From positions 1 through 21,159 of the forward strand of contig MNYV01000003.1 in NCBI GenBank assembly GCA_001873285.1: a stretch of 21,159 bases of DNA, in the 5' to 3' direction. Made by a program: the position numbers and the translations under genes. Under the pieces are notes generated by a model. The model did not search any database and was not told the origin of the DNA. It saw only the letters and a list, made by a program, of their open reading frames with translations. Source of the DNA: Nitrospirae bacterium CG2_30_53_67. GTDB taxonomy: Bacteria > CG2-30-53-67. This document shows, piece after piece, positions 14,891 to 21,159 of this stretch (positions within the stretch are counted from its first letter, which is position 1; each line of letters begins with the position of its first letter).

Positions 14891-16888
14891 TCATCCCCTC
14901 GGCCTGTAAAGATGCATGACCGAAAGCCCGTACAGGAACAATGCCGGAATCGCGAACCAGAACCGTGCGCTTAAGGAGAAAGCCCGAACCGTCATCGGGT
15001 CTTGACAAAGGAAGTCCCGGAAAAACGCGTAGACGAAAAAAACCACGGCAAAAGAGAGCACGAAAAAGCCCTTCAAAAATCGGCCGGAGTAGATGTATCC
15101 TCCCCCCGGTATCAATAGCCCCAGGATCCTTCTCGTCTCGATTTTTTTATCCATGTATCTTCGGATCTCAATGATCTTCTTCGTCCTCTGTTTGACTTCC
15201 ACGCCGGACTGTTTTTCAAACACATGGATACATTGTGAACAGACCAAATCCATCTCAACGATGGTCCGGCATCTCCTGCAGTAGACCGCCCCGCACTTCA
15301 CGCAGCGGCGGGCAATACCGAAGCGTTTCCGTACATAATGAAGCGAAAAAACAGCAAGGAGCATGACCAAAGGGGCAACAAGATACAAGACTTTTCCCCC
15401 AAGAAAAGAAAACCCCTTCGTATGCATTCCGGCCATGGATAAGAGTTGATCCGTAAATCGTCCGGCGAGCCATTCCTTGGTGAAGGTCTCATCAATGAGA
15501 ATACGGTTGTAACTCGGGCCCAGGATATTCACATAATAAGAGATCCGGTCCGGATCCAGCTCCTTGGCCTTATTATACTCCGCCTCACTCTCCTGGAGCA
15601 TCAGCTGATCCCGGTGCGCCGCACTGAGATTAAAATAAGATGACGCAATTTGAGGATCGTGGGCGATCGCCTGCTTGTACATGTCGACGGCTTTTGCAAG
15701 GTCACGACCGGCATAAAAGGCGTTTCCCAGATTATTGTAATAGACGGCCATATCGGGGTTCAAAGAGACGGCCTTCTCGAGCCTTGCCTCTGCTTCTGCA
15801 TATTCCCCCCGTTTTTTGTAGGCCGTTCCGAGCATGAAAAACAGGGAATCGTCCTTGGGATGATGAGCGGTCAGACCGAGGAGAGCGGCGACGGCGGCAT
15901 CGTCTGAAACCCCATCCTGGTGATGGATGACGGCCTGGATCCAGTCGCTGTGCAGAAGCTCCATCCCCCGCTGGAGACCTCCCATATAAAAGGGACCCGC
16001 CGCCGTGAACAGAATAAACAGGAGGTGCAGGAACCGCTCTTTGCTTCTGCCGTAGCTCCAGAAAAGCAAAGCCCAGAAAAGGCACAAGCCGTAGATTCCC
16101 AGTCCGAACAGCAGAGGGGCGGCAAGGATCAGGGCCGTCATGGCCGCCGTCCCTGCTCGATGAGGTTCTCCAGGCAGCGCCTCGTAAATGTTGTGCATTA
16201 AAAGCGGATAATATCGGATGAGCTGAACCAGATAAAAGGCCCCGAAAAAGGCAATACCGATGATCATGAGGGTCAGGCTGACATTGATGATAAAATAAAC
16301 GGCATGATCAAAGCTCTCGGGGACGGACCGCAGGGCCATGATCCATTCGAGGGCAATTCGATACAGGTTCAATTTACTCTGCTTCCAGTAGACCTGCGCC
16401 ATAATTTTATGGGGTTCGGGGAGCCCGGGGGAGAAGGCTTCGGCAAAATTGCAGCGGGAGACGGCCTCTTCATGCCTCCCCAATTCAGAGAGGGTCCCGG
16501 CCTCTCGCAGCAGGGAGGCCGAATAAGGGCGCATTCGAACCGCTCCCAGGTCAATCATCTGTTCATACAATTTCTCAAGAAGCCCGGCGCTGACTTTTTT
16601 GTCGCCGATGGCGAGATACCGTTTCCTGAGGAACCACTCCTTCTCCAGCCTGTCGAAAGGGCGAAGGGAATCATTCGCCTCAAGATCGGACAGCGGGCGC
16701 CGAAGGATTTCCATGGGGACGTTGAGGGACGTCTGATCCTGAACCACATCGATCCACTCGTTGGGAGCGCCGGTTCCCGGAAGACCGATCAGAATCCCGC
16801 AAACGAACAGGACAAAGGATAAAAGGCGGGCAGCCGATCCACGCCTCAGAGAAAACCGTTTTGCCTGATGTAAAAGCATGAAGATCAA
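14891..16888 (-). CDS. Polytopic membrane protein with TPR repeats and a cysteine-rich zinc-ribbon-like segment
   Basis: A 665-residue protein. A hydrophobic segment at about 21-40 may be a signal or anchor. Residues 45-190 are helical and TPR-like. Several membrane helices lie between 197 and 305. Canonical TPRs run from about 345 to 450 (AVYYNNLGNAFYAGRDLAKA). A helix at 498-517 is followed by three CxxC pairs (CVKC 529-532, CRRC 537-540, CSQC 550-553), suggesting bound zinc. The last part has IPGGGYIYSGRFLKGFF and further helices to 660. The start is probably a TTG at 16888 overlapping the plsY stop, with a GAGAGG before it; an ATG at 16879 is an alternative. It sits between plsY and the DUF4388-GspG-like gene in the same transcription unit. 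The domain mix suggests a membrane scaffold. I do not recognise a named family. Confidence 0.75.
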   Translation of the reverse strand: MIFMLLHQAKRFSLRRGSAARLLSFVLFVCGILIGLPGTGAPNEWIDVVQDQTSLNVPMEILRRPLSDLEANDSLRPFDRLEKEWFLRKRYLAIGDKKVSAGLLEKLYEQMIDLGAVRMRPYSASLLREAGTLSELGRHEEAVSRCNFAEAFSPGLPEPHKIMAQVYWKQSKLNLYRIALEWIMALRSVPESFDHAVYFIINVSLTLMIIGIAFFGAFYLVQLIRYYPLLMHNIYEALPGEPHRAGTAAMTALILAAPLLFGLGIYGLCLFWALLFWSYGRSKERFLHLLFILFTAAGPFYMGGLQRGMELLHSDWIQAVIHHQDGVSDDAAVAALLGLTAHHPKDDSLFFMLGTAYKKRGEYAEAEARLEKAVSLNPDMAVYYNNLGNAFYAGRDLAKAVDMYKQAIAHDPQIASSYFNLSAAHRDQLMLQESEAEYNKAKELDPDRISYYVNILGPSYNRILIDETFTKEWLAGRFTDQLLSMAGMHTKGFSFLGGKVLYLVAPLVMLLAVFSLHYVRKRFGIARRCVKCGAVYCRRCRTIVEMDLVCSQCIHVFEKQSGVEVKQRTKKIIEIRRYMDKKIETRRILGLLIPGGGYIYSGRFLKGFFVLSFAVVFFVYAFFRDFLCQDPMTVRAFSLSARFWFAIPALFLYGLSVMHLYRPRG

Positions 16889-17469
16889 CGCGGCCTCTCC
16901 TCTCCACGGATGAGGCGTTTGATATTGTCTTTATGGCGAACCAGCATCATCAGCCCCACCAGAAGCGCGAACCAGGTCTTAACCGGGCTCCCTCCCATGA
17001 ACAAGGCAAGCCCGGGCAGCATGACCGACACGGTCAGCGCGCCCACAGACGAGATGCGGGTCAGTGCGAACGCCGCAGCCCAGATCAGAAGGAGAAGGAA
17101 TCCGATTCCCGGCATATATCCAAGAAGCACGCCGAAGGTCGTGGCCACACCTTTGCCCCCTTTAAATCCGAAATAAACCGGGAAATTGTGGCCGAGGATC
17201 GCGAAGAAAGCCGACAAGGCCAGCCACCTTTCCTGATCGGTCATAGCCCTGGCGATCCAGACCGCAACCGTCCCCTTGAGCAGATCCCCGGCCAACGTCA
17301 TCCATCCTTCCCGCTTTCCGATCACCCGGAAGACATTGGTACATCCGATATTCCCGCTCCCATGCTCCCTCAGGTTGACTCCAAGCCTCCTGGAAATCAA
17401 GATCCCGAAACAAACCGAACCGAGCAGATAGGACAAGAGCGCCGAGAGTAGAGGAGTCAAGGCCGTCAT
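16885..17469 (-). CDS. plsY: Acyl-phosphate glycerol-3-phosphate acyltransferase PlsY
   Basis: Integral inner-membrane enzyme that acylates position 1 of glycerol-3-phosphate from acyl-phosphate, the first step of phospholipid synthesis in most bacteria. It has 194 residues, as usual, with five to six hydrophobic helices. Conserved motifs are HGSGNIGCTNVFR (family form usually GSGNPGATN), GHNFPVYFGFKGGKGVATTFG, and RHKDNIKRLIRGEE at the end. The replacement of Pro-Gly-Ala by Ile-Gly-Cys in the first motif is unusual but leaves the Ser, Asn and Thr-Asn. Its start overlaps the pgsA stop (17466-17469) and its stop overlaps the next gene's start by 4 bp, so translation is coupled across three genes. 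Confidence 0.94.
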   Translation of the reverse strand: MTALTPLLSALLSYLLGSVCFGILISRRLGVNLREHGSGNIGCTNVFRVIGKREGWMTLAGDLLKGTVAVWIARAMTDQERWLALSAFFAILGHNFPVYFGFKGGKGVATTFGVLLGYMPGIGFLLLLIWAAAFALTRISSVGALTVSVMLPGLALFMGGSPVKTWFALLVGLMMLVRHKDNIKRLIRGEERPR

Positions 17470-18008
17470 ACAAGATCCATCTCTTTCACGAAGCGTCTGA
17501 TATACTGGAAACCTGAAATCACGGACAGGATCATGGCCGTCCAGATTGAAAGGGTTCCCAGGATATGCCAGTTGAATATCCAGAACCGGTTATCAAGCAG
17601 GAGCATCAGGATCGCCGTAATCAGCGCGCCCATCTTATACTTGCCCATCCGGTCAGCAGGCATGACGACCCCCTCTGCAGAGGCCATGGCACGGATGCCG
17701 GTGACGGCGAACTCCCGTGCAATGATGATGATCACAATCCACGCCGCCGCCCTTTGAAGCTGCACCAGAAAGATCAGGGCCGCCGAAGTCAGGATCTTGT
17801 CCGCAATAGGATCCAGCAGCTTGCCCAGTTTGGTGATTTGATTGGTGCTTCGTGCAATATACCCGTCAAAAAAATCGGTGATCGAGGCCAATGAAAAAAC
17901 AACAAAAGGCCACACACACACCGTTCCAGGCCCGGCAGGAAGTAAGAGGAGAATGAAAAAAGGGATCAAGATAATCCGCAAGACGGACAGCATGTTCGGA
18001 ATATTCAA
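17466..18008 (-). CDS. pgsA: CDP-diacylglycerol-glycerol-3-phosphate 3-phosphatidyltransferase
   Basis: Membrane enzyme that makes phosphatidylglycerophosphate, the committed step toward phosphatidylglycerol and cardiolipin. It is 180 residues long with about five helices. The CDP-alcohol phosphatidyltransferase signature is complete: DFFDGYIAR, eight residues, then GKLLDPIAD, matching D-x2-D-G-x2-A-R-x8-G-x3-D-x3-D. The start is a TTG at 18008 (protein begins MNIPNMLSVLRI, the usual beginning for PgsA), with GAGG a few bases upstream. It is the first gene of the minus-strand run and has its own promoter at 18045-18074. plsY overlaps its stop, grouping two phospholipid-synthesis steps. Confidence 0.94.
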   Translation of the reverse strand: MNIPNMLSVLRIILIPFFILLLLPAGPGTVCVWPFVVFSLASITDFFDGYIARSTNQITKLGKLLDPIADKILTSAALIFLVQLQRAAAWIVIIIIAREFAVTGIRAMASAEGVVMPADRMGKYKMGALITAILMLLLDNRFWIFNWHILGTLSIWTAMILSVISGFQYIRRFVKEMDLV

Positions 18009-18044
18009 GAGGGCCTCGTATGAAATAAGTATAACTGTTTGATA

Positions 18045-18074
18045 ATAATACTATTTCTAAAACACTATTGTCAA
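18045..18074 (-). promoter_or_regulatory. Sigma-70 type promoter for the pgsA operon
   Basis: On the minus strand a perfect TTGACA (18074-18069), an 18-bp spacer and TATTAT (18050-18045) lie 36 bp before the pgsA start. The surrounding sequence is A/T-rich. Confidence 0.7.
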
Positions 18075-18200
18075 CTGAGAAGTGCCCCCGGGTCTGCGAT
18101 AAAAATGCCTGTCCTCCGACCGGATCGGGGGATGGGTACACGTCCGGATTACATAGGGTTGTCATTGTCCGGTCCTCCGATCAAGTCGGTTTGTTATTTC

Positions 18201-18229
18201 TTTACAGGCAAAACAAATTCTGTTAAATT
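18201..18229 (+). promoter_or_regulatory. Likely sigma-70 type promoter for the Crp/Fnr-family gene
   Basis: TTTACA (18201-18206), a 17-bp spacer and TAAATT (18224-18229) lie about 40 bp upstream of the ATG at 18271. The match is moderate. No clear TTGAT-N4-ATCAA or TGTGA-N6-TCACA operator was found in the divergent gap. Confidence 0.45.
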
Positions 18230-18270
18230 GCCCTGAGAACGGGCTTTGAATTTCAAAGAATGGATTTCCC

Positions 18271-18969
18271 ATGGCTGAAAGATCGAATGAAAAAAACCTC
18301 CGGCTCTTAAAAAAAATCCCGTTTCTCGCTCCCCTCAAGGAAGAGGAACTCCGCTCGCTCCTCCCGTTTCTCAAAGAGAAAAAATTTAAAAAGAATCAGG
18401 CGCTCTTCCATGAGGGGGAACCGGGGCGCTCTCTATTCTTGATCCGCTCCGGCAATGTGAAGGTCTACAAACTCTCCTCAGATGGGAAAGAAAAGATTCT
18501 CCGCATCTTCGGCCCGGACGATTTCTTTGCGGAACTCCCCTTGCTGGATGGAGGGAAATACCCCGCATCCGCTGAAACCTTGTCGGACTGCACCCTCCTC
18601 TGCCTGAGCCGTGAAGATTTTCTCAAGACCTTATCCGCGAACCCAACGATCATGAAGAAGATTTACGAGGTGGTCGGTGAGCGCCTCCGTCATTTTACGA
18701 CCATGGTCACCGATCTGACCTTGAAAGACGCCTCATGCCGGCTGGCCGGCTTCCTTCTGGACATGGCCGAGAAGAAAGACCCCTTCTCCTCAAAGGTGAT
18801 CCGTTTCCCCATGGAACTGACGCATCAGGATATCGCTTCGATCATCGGCACGGCCCGGGAAACGGTCTCACGCACCCTGATGCAGTTCCAAAGGGAGGGG
18901 ATGATCGAAATCAAGGAACGGTATATCACCATCCTCGATAAAGAACGCCTGACTCAGGCGGCCCGTTAA
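18271..18969 (+). CDS. Crp/Fnr-family transcriptional regulator
   Basis: A 232-residue DNA-binding regulator. Residues about 12-130 form a cyclic-nucleotide-binding-type beta barrel (FHEGEPGRSLFLIRSGNVKV, FGPDDFFAELPLLDGGKYPA). A long dimerisation helix follows. The HTH at about 178-210 is LTHQDIASIIGTARETVSRT. There is no N-terminal cysteine cluster as in FNR, so it is not an Fe-S oxygen sensor. The E-x-x-S/T-R recognition-helix pattern (ETVSR) is typical of the family. The effector is unknown, because the phosphate-binding cassette is not a clear cAMP type. It is divergent from pgsA and converges with the sulfur cluster, ending 5 bp before the stop of the cysteine-synthase-like gene. It may control neighbours on either side, but no target site is visible. 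Confidence 0.9.
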   Translation: MAERSNEKNLRLLKKIPFLAPLKEEELRSLLPFLKEKKFKKNQALFHEGEPGRSLFLIRSGNVKVYKLSSDGKEKILRIFGPDDFFAELPLLDGGKYPASAETLSDCTLLCLSREDFLKTLSANPTIMKKIYEVVGERLRHFTTMVTDLTLKDASCRLAGFLLDMAEKKDPFSSKVIRFPMELTHQDIASIIGTARETVSRTLMQFQREGMIEIKERYITILDKERLTQAAR

Positions 18970-18974
18970 GAAAA

Positions 18975-19952
18975 TCAGAGATATTTTTGCAGCTTGGGAA
19001 GGATCTCGTTTGCATATCGGAAGAATTCATCGGCCACAATGGCTACAAAGAGCCCTTTTTCACCCCGTCTCTCAAGAACCTTCATGCCATAGACCGTCAT
19101 ACCCGAAGACGGCCCGGCCACGATCCCTTCCATGGTAATCAGTTCCACCAAGGTCCGGTAGGCATCGTCCGAATCAATGAGCAGTTTTTCATCAACAAGG
19201 GATTCGTCATAGACGTCGGGTTTCATGGTATATTCCGTGTTCCGGAGGCCGTAAAACTCGTGGCTCTTCTCGCTCGGTTCCACGGAGATGATCTTGACCC
19301 TGGGATTCTTCTCCTTGAGAAACCTTCCGACACCCGTAATGGTCCCGCCGGTCCCGACACCGCAGACGAAATGCGTAATCTTCCCGCCTGTCTGCTCCCA
19401 GATCTCAGGCCCCGTGGTCTGGTAATGAATCTCCGGATTATGCGGGTTGCCGTACTGATAAGGGACAAAGTGATCTTTCCGGTTCTTATAGCCGAAGGCT
19501 GATGCGATGGCCCCTTCTCCTGGGAACCTCGGACAGGCGTCGTCCGGCGCAAGATCCATGGCCTTTGTGGTCAGGGTCAGAAGCGCCTTCTTGCCTGCCG
19601 GGATCTGCTCACCGGCCGTGATGATCGGCTTTTTGAAACCCATCAGATTTAAAAAAACACTGAGGGCCACGCCGGTGTTGCCCGACGTAGGCTCCACACA
19701 GGTTGTCTCAGGACCGAGATCCCTGTCCCGGATCGCGCCGGTGATCATGCCGTAAGCGGTCCGGTCCTTGATCGAGCCCACGGGGTTGAAAAACTCGAGC
19801 TTGGCGCAGGCCGTCCTGTCGGACGTCGGGGGGATGATGCGATTCAGGCGGACCATGGGCGTATCGCCGATCAGTTCCGTGATATCGTTATAAATCCGAT
19901 GGCGCCGTAAGGCCCTTTTCTCCTCTGCATGTGGGAAAACCTGCGGCTTCAC
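18975..19952 (-). CDS. cysK: Cysteine synthase-like PLP-dependent enzyme
   Basis: A fold-type II PLP enzyme of 325 residues in the cysteine synthase/cystathionine beta-synthase family, which replaces the acetyl or hydroxyl group of a serine derivative with sulfide or a thiol. PLP would be bound by Lys62 (NPVGSIKDRTAYGMI). The substrate loop is EPTSGNTG (87-94), the phosphate-binding loop is GVGTGGTITG, and PSSG is at 281-284. The segment at 111-125 reads TAGEQIPAGKKALL, whereas ordinary O-acetylserine sulfhydrylases have a MPETMSxERR-type motif, so substrate specificity may differ. The start GTG overlaps the tusA stop by 4 bp (GTGA at 19949-19952). Downstream of DsrF-, DsrH- and TusA-like genes it probably takes sulfur from a protein persulfide carrier or feeds it (inference). 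It is the last gene of the cluster. Confidence 0.85.
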   Translation of the reverse strand: MKPQVFPHAEEKRALRRHRIYNDITELIGDTPMVRLNRIIPPTSDRTACAKLEFFNPVGSIKDRTAYGMITGAIRDRDLGPETTCVEPTSGNTGVALSVFLNLMGFKKPIITAGEQIPAGKKALLTLTTKAMDLAPDDACPRFPGEGAIASAFGYKNRKDHFVPYQYGNPHNPEIHYQTTGPEIWEQTGGKITHFVCGVGTGGTITGVGRFLKEKNPRVKIISVEPSEKSHEFYGLRNTEYTMKPDVYDESLVDEKLLIDSDDAYRTLVELITMEGIVAGPSSGMTVYGMKVLERRGEKGLFVAIVADEFFRYANEILPKLQKYL

Positions 19953-20203
19953 TCCGCACCCCCTCCCTTTCTGGCGATGATCTGCCAGTCGGTATCATTG
20001 ATCCGGCTGACGTTTAGCACTTCATTCCCCTCCCCTTTCAGGCTCTTCGGAACGCTCTCGGTAGCGGGCAGGTGGTCAACAATCACCCGCAGAACCTGAC
20101 CGGGTTTCATGGTCTCCAAGGCCAGCTTGGTCTTTACAAAGGTGTACGGGCAGACCTCGCCCTTGATATTGATCTCTTTATCAATCCTGATCTCGTTTTT
20201 CAT
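19949..20203 (-). CDS. tusA: TusA/SirA-family sulfur carrier protein
   Basis: An 84-residue cytoplasmic sulfur-transfer protein. The persulfide cysteine is in KGEVCPYTFVKTKLALETM (Cys18), the same place as the CPxP motif of TusA, but here the sequence is CPYT. The rest has the beta-alpha-beta pattern of the family (GQVLRVIVDHLPATESVP). AAGGAG lies 9 bp before the ATG. Its stop overlaps the start of the cysteine-synthase-like gene, indicating coupled translation, and a DsrH-like gene lies 23 bp upstream. In known systems TusA exchanges sulfane sulfur with DsrEFH/TusBCD, which fits this arrangement. Confidence 0.9.
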   Translation of the reverse strand: MKNEIRIDKEINIKGEVCPYTFVKTKLALETMKPGQVLRVIVDHLPATESVPKSLKGEGNEVLNVSRINDTDWQIIARKGGGAE

Positions 20204-20226
20204 ACCACTGAACTCCTTTCTCTTTC

Positions 20227-20490
20227 CTACCAGCAGACCACGGAATCCGCCTCAAGAAGCATCTTCACGATCTCTTCGTATCCTACGAGCTGGGCCTTGG
20301 TCTTCACTCCCCTTGCCGCCACGTCATCCCTGCATGCAAATACGCCGTCCGCATCCACGGGGCCGGACGCAAGCACCGCGTCATGCAGAAGGAGAACAAG
20401 AACCTGACCGTCCTTTTTCTCCCTCTGCCGCAAGGCCGCCTCCCAGGCGTAGGTATCATTCGTCTTTTTTATAATATGAAGGACCTTCAT
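20227..20490 (-). CDS. dsrH: DsrH/TusB-like sulfur relay protein
   Basis: An 87-residue protein with the DsrH/TusB pattern: MKVLHIIKK at the start, LLLHDAVLASGP in the middle, ACRDDVAARGV, then YEEIVKMLLEADSVVCW, ending in the Trp common to this family. In DsrEFH/TusBCD complexes it is one of three subunits that hand sulfur to TusA. A strong GGGGGG ribosome site precedes the ATG. The adjacent genes for a DsrF-like protein and TusA support the assignment. Confidence 0.75.
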   Translation of the reverse strand: MKVLHIIKKTNDTYAWEAALRQREKKDGQVLVLLLHDAVLASGPVDADGVFACRDDVAARGVKTKAQLVGYEEIVKMLLEADSVVCW

Positions 20491-20520
20491 CTTCCCCCCA
20501 AATCGTATATCGTTTGCATC

Positions 20521-20865
20521 CTAAAACCCGATGACCCGGTCGCTTCCCTCTATGATCCGGCCGATCTCCTTTCGGCTCTTCACATTCAGCGCAACCCCCC
20601 GATCCGGAAGCCCCCTTGTCTCCATGGACTCCTTTTCAACAACCAGTTCGCAGCCGAGTTCTTTCAGCGTCTCCATATGCCGCTTGATATCAGGATATCC
20701 GATCACATCGGGAGCCGGGAAAACCGACAGGTAAACCCCATCCTCAACGAAGACCACGGTCACTTTGTTATTGGTCAGGGTCAGCCCCAGGCTCATACGG
20801 AGGGCATCCGAGACAGCCATACTATTGAACGGGGAGCGCCTGATCACAGTGGTCACTTTCTTCAC
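20521..20865 (-). CDS. DsrF/TusC-like (DsrE superfamily) sulfur relay protein
   Basis: A 114-residue DsrE-superfamily protein. It begins KKVTTVIRRSPFNS, as in DsrF/TusC, has VTVVFVEDGVYLSV in the middle, and ends in a helix followed by GSDRVIGF. One cysteine (LGCELVVE, near residue 72) could be functional. The start is a GTG at 20865 with AAGGGGG upstream. The dsrH-like gene follows after 30 bp. Immediately upstream is a 158-bp palindromic element, so this gene may be separated from its original upstream partner. DsrF or a generic DsrE-like role cannot be distinguished here. Confidence 0.7.
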   Translation of the reverse strand: MKKVTTVIRRSPFNSMAVSDALRMSLGLTLTNNKVTVVFVEDGVYLSVFPAPDVIGYPDIKRHMETLKELGCELVVEKESMETRGLPDRGVALNVKSRKEIGRIIEGSDRVIGF

Positions 20866-20880
20866 ATTATCCCCCTTGGT

Positions 20881-21038
20881 GGCCCTGTTCGTAAATATGG
20901 TGACGTACCGAGAGGGTCGCAGGGCGGTCTCATCCCCGCGCGCGACTGAGGCGTACCCCTCTGGTACACCGCAAGGAGCGGAACGGAGAGAAGGCCGCCC
21001 TGCGGCACTCGAATGCCACCGTATTTACGAATAGGGCC
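20881..21038. repeat. Long imperfect palindromic (MITE-like) element in the sulfur cluster
   Basis: The arms at 20881-20931 and 20991-21038 are imperfect inverted repeats. The outer ends are GGCCCTGTTCGTAAATATGG and the reverse complement of a near-identical 3' arm, and an inner block GCAGGGCGG pairs with CCGCCCTGC. About 60 bp of GC-rich sequence separates the arms. The element fills nearly the whole gap between the partial upstream gene and the DsrF-like gene. It has no convincing coding content. It could be a mobile palindrome or an mRNA-processing or attenuation hairpin. Confidence 0.7.
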
Positions 21039-21044
21039 GCTTAG

Positions 21045-21158
21045 TCAGGTCAGGGCCAGAAAACCATCGGCCTTTGCAACCATCACGGCCAGATCATAGT
21101 AGCTGCCGAAGTGGATTCCGGTTTTTTTATCGAGACCTCTTTCCATGGCATCATAGGC
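21045..21158 (-). CDS. C-terminal fragment of an upstream gene, possibly DsrE-like
   Basis: The minus-strand frame is open from the window edge to a TGA at 21045-21047, giving the last 37 residues: AYDAMERGLDKKTG, then IHFGSYYDLAVMVAKADGFL, ALT. The pattern of a small residue run, a helix and 'AD' followed by hydrophobics is like the end of DsrE-superfamily proteins and would fit a DsrE partner for the downstream DsrF- and DsrH-like genes. The segment is too short to be certain, and the rest of the gene is outside the window. Confidence 0.4.
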   Translation of the reverse strand, partial: AYDAMERGLDKKTGIHFGSYYDLAVMVAKADGFLALT

Positions 21159-21159
21159 A

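Noticed and set aside
18039-18055. FNR-type operator (TTGAT half-site) near the pgsA promoter
   Set aside because: The second half-site does not match ATCAA at the right spacing, and the match is explained by A/T-rich promoter sequence.
1-21159. CRISPR array, tRNA or rRNA genes
   Set aside because: No regularly spaced repeats and no cloverleaf or rRNA-like segments were seen on reading both strands by eye.

Overview
The window looks like chromosome from a Gram-negative bacterium of the Desulfobacterota ('deltaproteobacterial') or Nitrospirota type. The reasons are a Lol lipoprotein-export permease, a prfB-lysS-lolC cluster, DUF4388 (PATAN)-type proteins, PilT, a formate dehydrogenase tail and a TusA/Dsr-type sulfur-relay cluster. 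The lineage is inferred from gene content and protein resemblance only; no rRNA or tRNA is visible.

Layout. 1-120: 3' end of a formate dehydrogenase alpha subunit gene. 170-3731: a DUF4388/TPR protein gene and a hybrid histidine kinase gene, bracketed by two nearly identical inverted copies of a short MITE-like element. 3744-4958 (minus): a YeiH/UPF0324 transporter and a 39-residue one-helix membrane protein, transcribed from a perfect consensus sigma-70 promoter. 5217-9133 (plus): prfB, whose full product needs a programmed +1 frameshift, then lysS and lolC. 9230-11448: a restriction-modification pair with different codon usage. The endonuclease is interrupted by an in-frame TGA, and the methyltransferase is intact. 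11657-13219: a PilT-type ATPase with an extra N-terminal MshEN-like domain, preceded by a good promoter. 18008 down to 13263 (minus): a compact run pgsA, plsY, a TPR/zinc-finger membrane protein, a DUF4388 protein fused to a GspG-like C-terminal domain, and a small conserved-looking protein. 18271-18969 (plus): a Crp/Fnr regulator, divergent from pgsA. 21158 down to 18975 (minus): a sulfur cluster (an unidentified gene end, a DsrF/TusC-like protein, a DsrH/TusB-like protein, TusA and a cysteine-synthase-like PLP enzyme), interrupted by a 158-bp palindromic element.

How the genes may work together. The PilT-like ATPase converges on an operon containing a DUF4388 protein with a pseudopilin-like tail. 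The first plus-strand gene encodes a DUF4388 paralogue. Tandem MshEN-like motifs recur in all three proteins, which suggests a shared regulatory module linked to pili or surface behaviour (inference). The sulfur genes form a plausible persulfide-relay unit next to a PLP enzyme. The restriction-modification pair appears inserted downstream of lolC, where lolD is often found.

No stretch over 300 bases lacks a gene. The longer intergenic gaps hold the MITE copies, promoters or the palindromic element.
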